Counted from the first letter of the stretch, positions 1-14,388 are shown. The stretch is DNA of 64,000 bases from Dactylonectria macrodidyma (GCA_020744425.1 JAGMUV010000006.1:3038001-3102000), one strand, 5' to 3'. The notes: generated by a model not told the origin, from the sequence alone. Numbers and translations are program-made.

Positions 1-1
1 C

Positions 2-2269
<2,268 letters not shown>

Positions 2270-3757
2270 CTTTTTGATGGCTAGATCTAACTTGCCTTGT
2301 GCAATACAAGTTTGAATATGATGAAATTTGGTCTTGTTGATTGTTGCCTGCTTAGATTGTTCGATCTGTAGTAACGTTTTCTGTAAGCCTTGTTTGTTGT
2401 GGAACAAAAAGACTCAACCTTCGTATCCAACTCATAAGCACACTTCTAGATTCCAATTCTAGGAATGTGACGAGCCGATTGTGCCAATCCGTGGTCCCGG
2501 ATATACTCTCGTCCCACCCTATTATTCTTCTCACTTCGCCATTCCATATGCGGCACATAATCAATCATCACTGATCTCTCTCAATAGGGTGGGGATCCCA
2601 GCTTGAAGAATATCCCCGCGGATATCTCCACGGAAATCATTGTGGACAGTAGCATGGAATAGCATTCAGGTGGAACGTGTAAGAATGAGCGGAGATGACA
2701 GGCATTTATCCCCTAGGCAGCAGGGGTTAATTTGACCCCGAAACCCAGTTATCCTCAAACATAATGCATGGTGTCCAGAGAACTCAGGTCTTAGTTGCTC
2801 ACGTGGCTAAGTGAAGATGTTGATGTTAACCATTTAGCCGGGAAGCATCTATGGCTACATTGAAATAATGTACTCGCTGTACTAGTTTCTTTCAAGTCGG
2901 CTGTCTGCACTGATATGCGGTGCTGTGCTGGCGTCTATCTACGTTCATCAAGGGTCAATATTTAGTAAGTCAACTATGTACGGCTTGCTGCCTCTACCCT
3001 CGCAAGTCAGCCGCGCCAATCGGCGAATTCTCATAGTCCCGAACATACTATGTAGGTCAAGGTAGTTTCCATGACCAACCAATCGGATTGGCACTATTCC
3101 GCGGAATGAGAATGCTCAAGTAACTTGAACGAGGAGTACAGGAGCCTAACGAATCACAAGTTGGTAGACATGAGTGTCCGCCGTTGCCTGATTACGATCC
3201 AACACGAGCTGAATAAACTAACGTGCCACCCTCCCCACGTGTTGTCTGCATCATGCATTAGTTCTCCAAGAAATGGAGCATAGTCTGTGTGGTGTCAAAC
3301 CCACATGAAGCATTAACGTAGCAGCAGTGCAAAGACGGGTCCATTCGCCTTGGGCCGCAAACCAATTACAGCATCTTCGGCCGAGCCCGGCCCTGGAACA
3401 TGGGCCCGATTTGTTTACATGGGGGCCTGGAGAATCAGCCTATTTCGCGTATTACGTTGACGAGGGACAACCCGCATCTGTCCCCATGGGGTGCGTTGAC
3501 TCATCCCCCGCAATCTCCAACAAGGTTCGCATGCTCAATGTACACTGGACAGTCAAAAATGTCATGACATGTAGACATACAAGTCATGGAGTGATACAAG
3601 AAACTATAAATTGCTCATTGACATCAGAGAAGCTCACTGTTGTGTCCAGAACCTGAGCCTAACGGAGTCTGATCTTTTCTAAACATCTTTGACAAAGGTT
3701 CAGCAAGATCAAGTCAATATTCACATTCACATCTAAATCCAGGTTCAGCAGTGGAAT
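2270..3757. other. Intergenic, 1.5 kb
   Basis: Contains the 3' flank of the beta-galactosidase and the promoter side of the next gene. The only open frame of note (nt 3327-3656) has no recognisable domain. Nothing else was recognised. Confidence 0.5.
3604..3610 (+). promoter_or_regulatory. TATA-like box upstream of the beta-propeller gene
   Basis: The string CTATAAA lies about 150 nt before the ATG at 3758, a plausible core-promoter distance for a fungal gene with a short leader. Confidence 0.35.
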
Positions 3758-5632
3758 ATGCGCCTCTTGTTACTTGCTACCGTATATCTCGGCTCATCTG
3801 CGCTCAAGGTGCCACCACCTCCAAACCCCGAACCCATCACTGTCACCAAGTTGCCACTTCCACCTGTTGCTCCCAGCACCCAGAATGGATCATGCACCCC
3901 CGAGATCAACCCAAGACGGACCGGATGCATCGGGAAAACGAGCGACCTTCATTCAGGACATTTTCTTAGAGACGGCATCCATCTCCTCGCCATCGCCAAC
4001 TTCACGGGAGCTCCTGTCGATCCTGACCCAGCTAGTATTTACCATGGCCAGCAACTGATTCTAATTAAGACGGACAACACCACTTTCCCAAATGGCGACT
4101 CATGGAAGTGTATTACTTGTGGCGTGTCCAAGGAGAACTCGGAGGGCCGCGGGGTAGCAATGGATTATCCCCAGGCTTTCGTCGACGGAAAGCGAGCCCT
4201 TTCCGGGACTAATGTTGTCGAATGCCCCGATGGATTGGAAAGCGAGTCCTGTGGCCCCGATTCGGTGCGAATTATTCCTCTTCGTTGGAATATAGCTACA
4301 AACGGCTCTGGCCCTGGTGGGAGTATGCGAGAACTTCGGCTTCATCCCGACAATAAGCACATTGGCTTCAGCTCCCTCCGGGCAACTAGCAATGGAATTG
4401 CTCAGTTCGCCTTTTTTGGCAGACTGAGCTATGATCCATCACCAACAGTCGGCGAGCCGCGAGCTCCACGTTATGATGTTGTCAATACCAACCTTCTTTA
4501 TAATGAAGAGAAATCACAATCTATCATAGTCTCACCAGACGATCCGAGTCAGCTCATTGTCCGACCTCAAGCACTATCAGTCGGCGAGTTACGTGGGTTT
4601 GGAGGCACTGGGAAAGAGGTGACCTGGCTCGGAGCTCCGGTCGAATCTTGCAACATTGATGTTTTTGCTTCCGACCTCACCACCGGCAAAGTCCGTCGTC
4701 TAACAGGCCATCCTGAGTACGTGGATCCAGTTGATTTGTCTCCTGATGACAAATGGTCCGTTGTACTAGATACCCGCGGTACAGACCGGCAGATGTTTAT
4801 TGCAGGCTTAAGAGGGATCCCCCCCCTCATTGATCTTGTTGCAACCAGCGCCGTTTCGTCAATACGGAACAACGGCAAGAGACGTTTCTTCCAACCGTGG
4901 TTGATTGACCAATACGGAGATCGAGAGCCTTACTTTGGGCAACAGGTCAATGCGGAGGGCAGCGGTATCCCCGGAAGTGGTAGCATTAATGATCCTGAGT
5001 GGAACGCCAGGGCCGATCCAAGATGGTCCTTTGATGGTACCCGAATCGCCTATACCCAAATCATAACGGAAGAGCCGGCCTGTGGCGGAGAAAATCCTTT
5101 GCCTTGCTACAACTCTACCGAAGAAGGGGGCCGGAACGAACGTATTATGGTCGCAAAATTAACTAGCCGCAAGCCATTAGACCTACCTGCTGTCAAGCCT
5201 AGGCCTGATACTGTCCCTTGGGGCAAGCCATTCCCACCGGGATCTGCTTACCCAGTGGTGGAGTCTCTACCTGCGGGAGACTATACATTGAAGGGACAGG
5301 TATCTGGGTGGGCTAACGTCTCGCTTGAGGCCACTAGTACCGGCACCTCGTTTACAACTGTGTCTGTGCAGTATCATAATTTTTCAGACGACGGTATGAA
5401 TGTTTTGGTGGGGTCTGAAAGTGTGTCGAGGGAGCATCCAACACCGTACGTAGAGGTGCTTCACTGGTATTCGAACTTGACACAGACGGGGCCACACAAC
5501 GGCACTAAAATCACGAGCCCAGATGGTTTCCATCTCATGATTGATATCGACTATAACTTTTTCGAGGCCAACGGAACTCTGACAACGACTGTTGCCGGCA
5601 AGGAATACTATCAGCCGGCTAATTACACTTAA
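3758..5632 (+). CDS. Secreted beta-propeller protein, saponin hydrolase-like
   Basis: Single-exon, 624-residue protein. It begins with a short hydrophobic signal-like segment (MRLLLLATVYLGSSAL) and has many N-glycosylation sequons, so it is probably secreted. The body has TolB/WD40-like strands, for example SPDDKWSVVLDTRG and DPRWSFDGTRIAYTQ, and a CITCGV motif near residue 125. Length and motifs resemble the fungal saponin hydrolases described from Neocosmospora and Aspergillus, which release the aglycone from soyasaponin by cutting the glucuronide bond. That assignment comes from remembered family resemblance and is not certain; a generic secreted beta-propeller is the alternative. A neighbouring beta-galactosidase fits a role in plant glycoside breakdown, but nothing ties the two genes together beyond proximity. 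Confidence 0.6.
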   Translation: MRLLLLATVYLGSSALKVPPPPNPEPITVTKLPLPPVAPSTQNGSCTPEINPRRTGCIGKTSDLHSGHFLRDGIHLLAIANFTGAPVDPDPASIYHGQQLILIKTDNTTFPNGDSWKCITCGVSKENSEGRGVAMDYPQAFVDGKRALSGTNVVECPDGLESESCGPDSVRIIPLRWNIATNGSGPGGSMRELRLHPDNKHIGFSSLRATSNGIAQFAFFGRLSYDPSPTVGEPRAPRYDVVNTNLLYNEEKSQSIIVSPDDPSQLIVRPQALSVGELRGFGGTGKEVTWLGAPVESCNIDVFASDLTTGKVRRLTGHPEYVDPVDLSPDDKWSVVLDTRGTDRQMFIAGLRGIPPLIDLVATSAVSSIRNNGKRRFFQPWLIDQYGDREPYFGQQVNAEGSGIPGSGSINDPEWNARADPRWSFDGTRIAYTQIITEEPACGGENPLPCYNSTEEGGRNERIMVAKLTSRKPLDLPAVKPRPDTVPWGKPFPPGSAYPVVESLPAGDYTLKGQVSGWANVSLEATSTGTSFTTVSVQYHNFSDDGMNVLVGSESVSREHPTPYVEVLHWYSNLTQTGPHNGTKITSPDGFHLMIDIDYNFFEANGTLTTTVAGKEYYQPANYT

Positions 5633-6727
5633 ACGCGGTTGACTTGGCGAAAAGAGTTAATACGACCAATGTCGAACCTTGTTGGTCGGGGACTGCAAAC
5701 AACTGGATCCCGGCCACCTGACCATGACCAACTGACCCATCTGAGGAGGGGAGGCTATGAAAAGGGGTGACGGGACTTAGAATATCGATGCGGTTTTAGA
5801 TAAGCCGCGCTCCTACTCAGGCAACAAGGAAAGATAACTCTCAAAGCACACTTAGACTGGAACTACGCTCCTTACCCAACACACATTATTCAATAACATT
5901 GTTCACCCCAATCGTCTTGCCTGCCGTGTAGTCACGCATAGTGTTTTGAGCTAACCTCCTTTGCTTTTCTCCGCTTATCTGCATGTCGATTATTGGATTC
6001 TGGAATTGGAGCTTCCGATAGCTCTAAGAAGCTCTAAAGTACCTGAACAGTGAACCCCTCTACCTAGCCCGCACTGGTGGCAATGGCATAGATAAATCTC
6101 TCAAGTAAGCAAATCTCGGCGTAGCAAACACCAGACGTCATCTAAGCAGTATCAATTTTAGCACCACATTGTTTGGTGACATAGCGTCTTTTGATCCGTT
6201 TCTCAGTTGCTAGATTTCAGTGCTCTAAAAGATATAGACTGATTACATTGTGTGTATCCCAGAGAACGCTCTCCTTCTCCCCAATGGCTAGCTCGTCCCA
6301 GTATAAGGAGCTTAAAAAGCACAAATACACTTGACGGCCGAGAAATTATCCCAGTCAATTGATGCCATCAGTCTCTTGATGAGAATGTATCCCGATCTTT
6401 TAGCCAGATCCCGGGTAAGCTCCACACCTTCCATCACGCCCTAAAATTAAGGTGTAGGGTGGCATCTCCGGCAATTTCTCGGCTAAATCCAAGAAGCGAC
6501 ATTCGTAGCGACTCTCGGACCGGATCTATAATTTACCGACGCCCAGGAGGCCACGATAATGAGGACAGCTTTAGCTTTACTGTCGCGTTCGCCTATGTCG
6601 CAAAACCCCAAGGTCCTCCATCGCCTCTTTCTACTCTCTCCTCCACCACCCTCGACCGACCGAACCTGTCCCCCCCCCCGTGTACTATTACGCCCTCCTC
6701 ATCACCACCACCACCAAACCATCCATC
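5633..6727. other. Intergenic, 1.1 kb, ends in a pyrimidine-rich leader
   Basis: No gene recognised. The last 120 nt before the Sec61 gamma ATG are strongly C/T-rich with a C10 run near 6671, typical of a leader of a highly expressed fungal gene. Confidence 0.5.
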
Positions 6728-7097
6728 ATGTCCGACCAGATCCAGGAACTTCTTGAGGCTCCCCTCGAGTTTGCCCGCGACGGCATCCAGTTCGCCAAGA
6801 AGTGCACCAAGCGTACGACTTTCCCTTTCTCCCCTGGCGCGCAGCGGATGCGATTGCAAGCTTGCGACGCCCAGTAATCAAGCCGCCTGCTAACTTGCTT
6901 CGTTCTATAGCCGACAAGAAGGAGTTCATCAACATGTGCACCGCTGTCGGCACCGGATTCATCATCATGGGCGCGGTTGGCTACATTGTGAAGCTGAGTA
7001 CGTATCCAGATGTGCCCCCTTCCGTGCATAGCTCTAGGCTAACTCAACATCAACAGTCCACGTGCCTATCAACCACACCCTCGTGGGCGGTGCGTAA
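6728..7097 (+). CDS. SSS1: Sec61 gamma subunit (SSS1-type translocon subunit)
   Basis: Small tail-anchored subunit of the ER Sec61 protein-conducting channel. Three exons give a 70-residue protein, the usual family length: 6728-6812, 6911-6997 and 7057-7097. Introns are 98 and 59 nt with donors GTACGA and GTACGT and CTAAC-type branch points. The spliced protein begins MSDQIQELLEAPLEFARDG. Splicing joins KKCTK to PDKKEF, the conserved cytosolic amphipathic segment, then a single membrane helix (INMCTAVGTGFIIMGAVGYI), and ends IHVPINHTLVGGA. Because each exon is short, simple open-frame scans miss this gene. The match to the Sec61 gamma/SecE family is strong across the whole protein. The 3' flank is long and gene-free. 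Confidence 0.96.
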
Positions 7098-9291
7098 GCG
7101 ATTCGATCGGTCTGGTTCTTCGGAGTCGCGGCGTTGGAGGACAAGGGCGAGAGGTGCCATCGAGCACATACACACAAGTGTAGGCGTGGTAATACGTGAC
7201 GAGACGAGGGGGGAACGAAAACAGCGAGAGAGAGGGAGAGGCCTGCACAACGACAACGACCCAAGCCATTAGGAGAGTCGTACCCATGTATATTATAAAG
7301 TACTCTGTGAGGAAAGGACACCTGTGCCAACATATTGGATCTACCAGTTGCCAGCCCCGACCGCGTGCTGTGTGTCGGTGTGGACATGAGGATCCGAATG
7401 TAGATGACATCATTGGACTCTATGCGCCAATTCGTGTCCTGTTTGCACAAGATGGACGAATGGTTCGTGGTGAGGAGAAGAAATACATGCGCGATAGCCG
7501 GCCGAAGTGTTGTTGTACATTGCAGCACAACGCCACAGACCGCAGCTGTAGACGGGAGTGACAATTCCACCTAGTGTGCAAACCCATCCCCATCAGAACC
7601 ACATCGAGCTGTATTTGTCCTTATATCTGCACCGTCGACATTCACGTGTAGCCAGCGAGACATGCATCGCCAGATCGCGTCACAAGTCCACTCAGGGGTC
7701 TTTGTGGGGCCTCCCTGCGCTAGAAGGGCTTCCCTTCTTCCGCAGAGCACAGCTTGAGCGACCCTGGCGTCCTCAAATCCATCGTCTCGGTACTGAACAA
7801 GTGTGGCTTTTGCTTTCGAAGGGTCGCGCCTTGTTTTGAAGATTCCCCTTTCGCGGTAGCTGGAATAGCCATTTTATTACTGGACAGATGGGCATCTACC
7901 GAAATTGGTCCACTTGTCCACAATCTGTCCATCTGAGACCACTCACTGCAAAACAGAGTGTTTGATGCACGTATCGGTGACCCTGTTGAAGTCGACGAGC
8001 CCGAACGAATGGATGTGGCTGGATCTTGTACATGTCCAATGGTCCTCTGAGATCTCATTGCCTCCCCGAGCGCGTCCCGACACAGCATAGGTAGTGTTGC
8101 TCCCGTAAGATCGATTCAGGATCAATTGTCAAGCGCCACCTTTATAATAGCGCGTCCCTTCTCCTGAGGCCCGACTATCAGCACATATACTTAATCCCCC
8201 CTAATAACTTGAAAGACTAGCCGGAACAGTGTATTCACACGATGGTCGTTCGTTTGTCGTACATCGTGCGACCAAGCTGGCAATTTTCGGAACGCGTGCA
8301 GATCACTGCCGACTTACTGCGCACCCTGGAGTCGGTCCTCGGCACCAGTACCACGTTATTCCTAGGATAGAGATTGACTCTGATGATAGATACCTTGCTA
8401 GCTCGGTCTGTAACACAGCGGCAGACTTCGTGTACCGAGATGTGGGCAACACAACCCTTACGTATCACAACGTTTCCTATTACACAGGCGCGTGTGTAGC
8501 CGCGCCAGATTCAACAGCGATAGCGACCTCCACGGTTGTCTAGAGAAAGGGGTAAGGAAGAAAAATGGTTGGCGCCATAGGGCGTAATAGCGCATGGTAT
8601 TTCATCTCCCCCTCCTTTCCCCTCTGGACCCTTCCCTTCTTGGCAAACGAAAGCAAAGTTGGTGTCTCTTAGTGCCGCTCATTAGTGCGCGCAAGCAGCA
8701 AAATAGCTTCCCAATACTCTGTACCAGGAGCAATAGATCCGGGGGCTATTAACTCAAGCTATCGATGCGAAGATTGATATCGTGTCGGCCGATCGCGTGC
8801 TCATCTTCCTGTTTCGGTCTAGATGCGGTCGAGGCTCCCCAAAGATTTTGCCCAGGCGCCAATGTTCCGGCCTCTCTGTAGTTGATTCTTCAGCGTCGTT
8901 TAGTCGAGATTCGCGAGAACGGGTAGCTTTTGCCATTGAACTAACTCTGTCGGATACAGTATTGTTCAGCCATCAATTCAATTCAATGTCAACACAATTC
9001 ATTCGCGTTTTAGTATTCCCCGAATGTACTCCCCGTGTACAGAATCCAACCATCCTCCTCAACCTTGCATTCAAGCTTAAAGTGGACCTACACATGCCTC
9101 CAACTCTGCCACTATTTCTTAGTGTCTTTGGACGATCTCTAAAGCGCCACCCCCTTTCACTCAATCTTGGGTATTAAGATATAAAGCTAAATATGTGACA
9201 CTCGACCCCTCGTCTATACACGGAGACCAAGTTCAAGTTCAAGATCCAGTGCCGTGTTGGTTCCGTGTGGCAGCACAGCGAAGCCCCCATC
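7098..9291. other. Intergenic, 2.2 kb
   Basis: Several short open frames on both strands (for example 7034-7570 minus and 8229-8543 plus) lack start context, domains or splice continuity. No RNA gene recognised. Confidence 0.5.
9180..9185 (+). promoter_or_regulatory. TATA box of the arylsulfotransferase-like gene
   Basis: TATAAA about 110 nt before the chosen ATG at 9292. Confidence 0.4.
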
Positions 9292-11211
9292 ATGGCTCCC
9301 GGCACAACGAGCATGACGACACGGCCGAGTGTGTGCGTCTTGACATTCCTTCTATGCTTGTTCTTCTCCAGCGCCGTAGCCGATGTTCCACTTCACCGCG
9401 ACTGGGAAGCATACCAAGGCGGAAGCCTAGGCTCGCATCCCAAGCAAAACTTCCATTCGGCGCCGCACGTATGGGCGCCCGTGTGGCAGGTCAACAAGCT
9501 GGACCTCGACAGGGTCGACAAGGCGCCGTACATATTCCTGGCGGGCGGCTACAACGAGTCTCAGTTCGGGCCCAGCATCATATCGTCCCAGGACCTGAGC
9601 CTCGTCTGGGCTGACGAAAAGTACGCGAGGTCGACGCAGACGCGGCCCTTTGTCTTCAAGGGCCAGCACGTGCTGGCGTCGTACGCGGGTGAGGGCATCC
9701 GCATCTACAACCAGTACTACCAGCTGCTGTACAACATCCAGTCGCACTTAGCCAACCACACGCCCGACGGCCACGAGATGTACCTGACGGAGGACGAGAC
9801 CTTCATCGTCAACGCCTGGCACGGCGACTCGGCCGACCTGCGGGCCTTTGGCGGCCTCGAAGACGGCATCGTCATCAATGCGCACTTTCAGGAGATTGAT
9901 CCTGTCACAGACACGGTGCTCTTCCAATGGTCGCCGAGGGATTACTTCCAGCTGAGCGATTCCATGATGGCGTATGAAGGCAAGGGAGTGTACGACTGGT
10001 CTCACATGAACAGCATCCAAAAGACTCCCGAGGGCGACTATCTCGTCAGCATCAAGCACATATGGTGCATCCTGTTAATCGACGGCCGGACATCGCAGGT
10101 TAAATGGATCATGGGCGGCAAGCACAACCAGTTCAAAGACATATCCACCAACAACACGGCCACCTTTCGCTGGCAGCACAACCCGCGGCTTCACGGGACC
10201 AACCGCATGACCCTACTAGACAACTCGCAGCATCACAACGGTTTCTGCTCCCAAGGCGCCCCGGGTGTACACTGCACCCGCGGGCTAGAGATCGAGTTCG
10301 ACCCTGTGGCCATGACGCGCCGCGTCGTCAACGAGTGGTATCATCCCCAGGGCATCATCACCGCCACGCGGGGAAGCGTCCAGCCGCTCCAGGACTCGGG
10401 CAACACGCTGATTGCCTGGGGTCAGAACGCCCTCCTCACCGAGTACGCGCCGGATGGAGAGGTCGTCATGGACGTCCAGAGGAACCGCGTCGAGGACGGC
10501 CCGATATGGCCCCAGCCCTCGTATATATACCGCGCTTGGAAGGGTGATTGGGAGGGCAAGCCGCTCTGGGGGCCGAATATCTCTGCCAATGCTGATCCCA
10601 TCAGCGGTAAGAAGACCATATACGTCTCTTGGAACGGTGCGACGGAGGTGAAGAAATGGGTTCTGGTACGTCTCTTCAACTCTCTTCAACTCTCATCATA
10701 TCTCTTCAACTCTTGCCGTATGTCTCTTCGCAACTAACTTGGCCAACTTGCAGCTTCTATCCGACTCCCAATCGAACCTCACCGGCGCCGACAACGTCGC
10801 CAGCGAATCGCCTCGCATGGGCTTCGAAACCGGCTTCAAGCTCCCCCGGCCCGCCACCTTTGCGCGCATCGCCGCCGTCGACAAGAACGACGCCGTCATC
10901 GGCTCGACGCCAGCCGTGCACATTGCTTCCGGAACCCTATACCCCCTCGACTATCAAGTCCTCAACATCAAACGGCCCCAAGACGCCGCCAAGGGACCCG
11001 AGTACCACGTCACCACCGTGTCCCCTTCGGTCCTGGGCAACTTCAACGATATTTCCTCGCTGCCGCTGTATTTGGCATCGGCAACGAGTGTCGGCTTTGC
11101 TGCGTGAGTCCCCTCTCCTGCTCCTTGTACTATGAACTAGTCATTAATAACCGTTGGAACAGCGCACTGATCTATGTCCTCAAAACGAGAGGATCCTCAT
11201 TACGAAAATAA
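9292..11211 (+). CDS. Secreted arylsulfotransferase-family (ASST-like) protein with C-terminal membrane tail
   Basis: Exons 9292-10665, 10754-11103 and 11163-11211 give about 590 residues. The N-terminus has a clear signal segment (TFLLCLFFSSAVA). The body carries the fungal arylsulfotransferase pattern (Pfam Arylsulfotran_2): DWSHMNSI, then GDYLVS, LLIDGRTSQVKWIMGG, and WQHNPRL. The family is a beta-propeller named after bacterial enzymes that move sulfate between phenols. For fungal members the activity is largely unproven. The second intron has a perfect GTGAGT donor and removes a stop that would otherwise end the protein at 11107. The spliced tail then forms a short hydrophobic helix (ATSVGFAAALIYVLK) followed by basic residues, suggesting a type I membrane anchor. 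ATGs at 9265 (in frame) and 9313 are alternative starts. Confidence 0.82.
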
Positions 11212-11728
11212 GCGCCGTTGCGGTGACTCGACTCAGGTCAACACGATAACGAACAAAAGATAAGACCCGAGATACACGAGAAGGGACGAAGATCCTTGTT
11301 TTTATTATACCCCCTGGTGCAATATTTCCTTAGCGTACCAAGATCACTTCCCGCACATATTGAAACGTCGTATCATCTATATACATAAACACGCTAATAA
11401 ACTCAAATCTTGAAACATCATATACAACTTAACGTCCATTCTCATCGGCATTGCAACAATATTTAACCTACTTTTCATATACAAATGTGTTTTGACTTTA
11501 TCACTTCCCAATATGTTCAAGTCATTGACCCCCACCCCACGACCAAACCTCGCGCATACACAGTCTTGAAGGTGTCACAAGTGCAACCACAGATATAGCA
11601 CAAAGAAACTCTTGTTACTCCATACAAAGGAACAATGAAACTAGTACTCGAACCCCAAAAAAACTCCCCCATTGTACACACGTTCTTAGCCATTTGACCC
11701 CGCCCGCCGTTACACAATTATCCCCTAA
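11212..11728. other. Convergent intergenic, about 0.5 kb
   Basis: Lies between two convergent genes, AT-rich, presumably 3' untranslated sequence of both. No gene recognised. Confidence 0.5.
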
Positions 11729-12670
11729 TTATCCCATGTCACTATCTGGTTAGTCGCACTACAACTAACAGGGTCGGGTGGTTGTTGAAAAAGTACTCAC
11801 AGCAAAGCCAAGGTAAGATCACCATGGATCCTTGCCTTGAGCTCGATTTCTATTTCCAGGTTCAAATCAAGACGCAACTTCAGGGGATCTTTGCCGCCGC
11901 CACCACCCTGCTGCTGCTGCTGCTGCTGCTGTTGCATCTGCTGCTGCTGGAATTGCTGCTGCTGCATCTGCTGTTGCTGCTGCTGCTGTTGCTGCCTTCG
12001 CATCGCGCTCTTGGACAGTGGCTTCTCTTCCTCTTCCTCGTCCAGCCAGGCGGGGCGTCTGCGACGGACGGCCTGGCTGGTCTTGGCCTTGGAGCTCTTT
12101 TTGGGCTCGGGCTCAGGCGTCGGAGGCTCGTCTTCCTCCGACTCCTCTTCCGACTCGGACTCTTCAGAGCCGGAGCCGGAGTCGGAGCCGGAGTCGTCAA
12201 AACCCTCGTCGTCGTCCTGGTCGCCCTCGGCGTCCTCGAACTCGTCGCCGCTCTCCTCGTCCGCGGGGGGCGGAGGCGGCGGCGTTGCCTTCTTCTTCTT
12301 TTCGGGCTTCTTCTCGGCCTCGGCGGGTTTCTTGGACTTGGACTTGGACAGAGGAGGAGGAGGAGACTGAGACTCCGGCTGGGACTCTGGCTTAGGCGAA
12401 GGAGGCTTGGCGGTGGTGGTGTCTTGGGCCTCTTGCGTCTTGTCCTGAGCTGTTGCCGTGTCCGGCTTCGGCTCTTGCTGCTCGGGCTTCTTGTCGTCGC
12501 CTAGCTTGGGAGACCGAGGCGGCGTCGACTGCTGCTGCGGCGTGGGAGGCTTGGGCGGGTCAGAGTCGCCCTGCGTCTTCGTGTCCTGGAACATGTTAAG
12601 GTGGTGCCCATCGAGTTTAGGGCAAGGCCGAGGAGCGGCAAGGCAAGCGTACCTGGGGACTTGAAGCCAT
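11729..12670 (-). CDS. Charged low-complexity protein with polyQ tract and conserved C-terminal signature
   Basis: Unknown function. The first exon is tiny, 12653-12670 (MASSPQ). A 67-nt intron (GTACGC...TTCCAG) follows, then the main exon 11801-12585. The main frame ends at a GTGAGT donor, so a last exon of a few codons probably follows. Acceptors at 11746 or 11742 give endings LALL or LALLDMG; the exact end is uncertain. The protein (about 270 aa) is proline-rich, then acidic (DDDEGFDDSGSDSGSGSEES), then basic, then polyQ interrupted by Met and Phe, then GGGGG, and ends in LKLRLDLNLEIEIELKARIH followed by GDLTLALL. That ending is almost identical in the gene at 14389, so the two are paralogs at least at the C-terminus. 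Apart from its end the protein looks disordered. Confidence 0.75.
11908..11997 (-). repeat. CAG/CAA tract encoding polyglutamine
   Basis: Imperfect trinucleotide run (CTG/TTG on the plus strand) of about 30 codons, broken by ATG and TTC codons, inside the coding region of the 11729-12670 gene. Such tracts vary in length between strains. Confidence 0.85.
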
Positions 12671-13205
12671 CGTTGCGAAGATGTGTGTTGTGCTGCAAGA
12701 TGGGAGGTGGCTTCAAAGTGAATTATTCTCGAGTGGTGGTTTGATGAAGCTCCATTGGGGATTGGAAGGGCCAGCTACTTGATCTCTTTTGTGATGGCTC
12801 CAACAGCTGAGAAAAAACAGGAATAGAATGCAACTTGTACACTGACGCAATGGGCGTCATCGGATGGCACCCCCCTGAGGGGCCCTGGACCCTTGAGGAA
12901 CAGGTTTCAGTATGAACTCGATGTTCGCATACGGCCTCAAAAACATATGAATGACGTCTATGATATTCAGAAAGGGAAAGGACTCAGATGACGTTGGGAT
13001 GCACCGAGTAATCTGCATGACAGGGCAGGGGGGTTGCCGCATGTGCGCAACGGGTGTGGATAGAGGGGGGGGACAGAAGTGAAACGGTCGAGACCCCATA
13101 CTTTTTTTCGAATAATAAACGTCATTTTCCTTCGGGGGTCTCTAGACCGAAATATTCTGGGGTAATGCCTTTCTAAAAATTCTTGTTTGGCTTTGCATCT
13201 TGACC
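12671..13205. other. Divergent promoter region, 0.5 kb
   Basis: Separates the minus-strand charged protein from the plus-strand membrane protein and so should hold both promoters. No gene recognised. Confidence 0.5.
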
Positions 13206-13984
13206 ATGGTTATCGGACTACTCGTCGTCACGGCCATCCCCACCGTCATCGGGGTCGCAGAAGCCATCAGCGCGAAGAAGCAGCAGAATGCTTCGTTGAC
13301 CAAGGAGCAGGAGAAGTTCAACATGGCACCCCTACTACGGCGGAAGGGGAAGTCGCAAGAGGTTGGGTTCGTGGTGTTGGCAGACAGCAAGGTGAGTTTT
13401 CCTATTCTACGAAGGTGGCTTGAAGATGGGAGAGTGGCTGACATGATGAACAGCTCTATCTCGACATGCCACCAGATGATGCAGTCCCGGGCCACAGGTT
13501 CATGGGCTACTACTTCAAGTACCCCTGCGAAGAGGGCCACTTGGGCATGGTCAGCACCATCGCCATCGACCCGCCGATGCTCAACTGGATCTATGTGGAC
13601 CGGGAGACGCACGCTCTACGGTTTGGGGCGCGCAAGGACACGGTCGGGCACGTCATCGGGCCGTGGGGCTGGAGCGAGGACGAGCGGTTTCTGACGCTGG
13701 AGGGGGAGCATGATGCGTTTGTGGCTGTCTACGAGGGCAAGGAGGGGGAGGGAGACAGGGAAGCTGAGGAGAAGGAGGGAAGGGAAGGTGGAGAGAAAGA
13801 CAGGGAAGATGATGGTGAGAAAGGCAAGGAACAGGAACAAGAACAAGAGGCAAGCGGGAGATGGGCCGTCTACTGGGACCCCGAGGGCGCCATCGAAGAA
13901 GCCGCTGGGCCTGACCGCTGTCAGCCCATAGCGCTGTGCCGCAAGGTGGACCGGGGCGTGGAGAGCAGCTATGTCAGAGACTGA
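13206..13984 (+). CDS. Membrane-anchored protein of unknown function
   Basis: Exons 13206-13391 and 13454-13984 (62-nt intron, GTGAGT donor) give 238 residues. The ATG sits in a good context (ACCATGG). The N-terminus is a hydrophobic helix (VIGLLVVTAIPTVIGVAEAI), a signal anchor or membrane helix. A compact domain follows with LYLDMPPDDAVPGHRFMGYY, EEGHLGMVSTIAIDPPMLNW and IGPWGWSEDERFLTLEGEHD. A run of Glu, Gly, Lys and Asp (about 13735-13850) interrupts it before a conserved-looking end (GRWAVYWDPEGA, QPIALCRKVD). I do not recognise the family. It lies between the two genes sharing the C-terminal signature, so it may work with them, which is only a guess from position. Confidence 0.72.
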
Positions 13985-14388
13985 ATAAAAAAAATCCCTG
14001 ACGCCTCTTTCTGACTATTGAGGAGACCAGGGGTGTATGTGTATTGAAGGGGGAGGATGGGATGCCAAGTTGTCAAAGGAGGGGGGGCGGATCCAGCATG
14101 TAGGGGGATCTCGATCATGAATGACCTCATGGCAATATGACTTCATGTGGAGGAGGGATGGGGGAGGGATGTGATGTTTTCGTCCCAAATCCTGTTCTTC
14201 AGACGTGTCCTGCGAAGCGTATATGTAAGGGCTGGCGTCAACCCGTCTGGTAGCGCTTCTAGAAAAGAGGAGATCTCTTCATGTAAAGACAGAAAAGACA
14301 AAGACGAAAAAGATATCAACTCACCAACCAACACCCCTTCTTCATCACCCTTCTTCTTTAATACCCATCACCAAAAAGCATATAAAAA
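13985..14388. other. Intergenic, 0.4 kb
   Basis: Terminator and promoter region between two same-strand genes; nothing else seen. Confidence 0.5.

Noticed and set aside
8229..8543. 104-codon open frame with a Ser/Thr-rich end
   Set aside because: No signal peptide, no domain, no splice continuity on either side, and no good start codon.
11782..12504. Leu-rich 240-codon plus-strand frame
   Set aside because: Antisense of the polyQ and acidic codons of the minus-strand charged protein.
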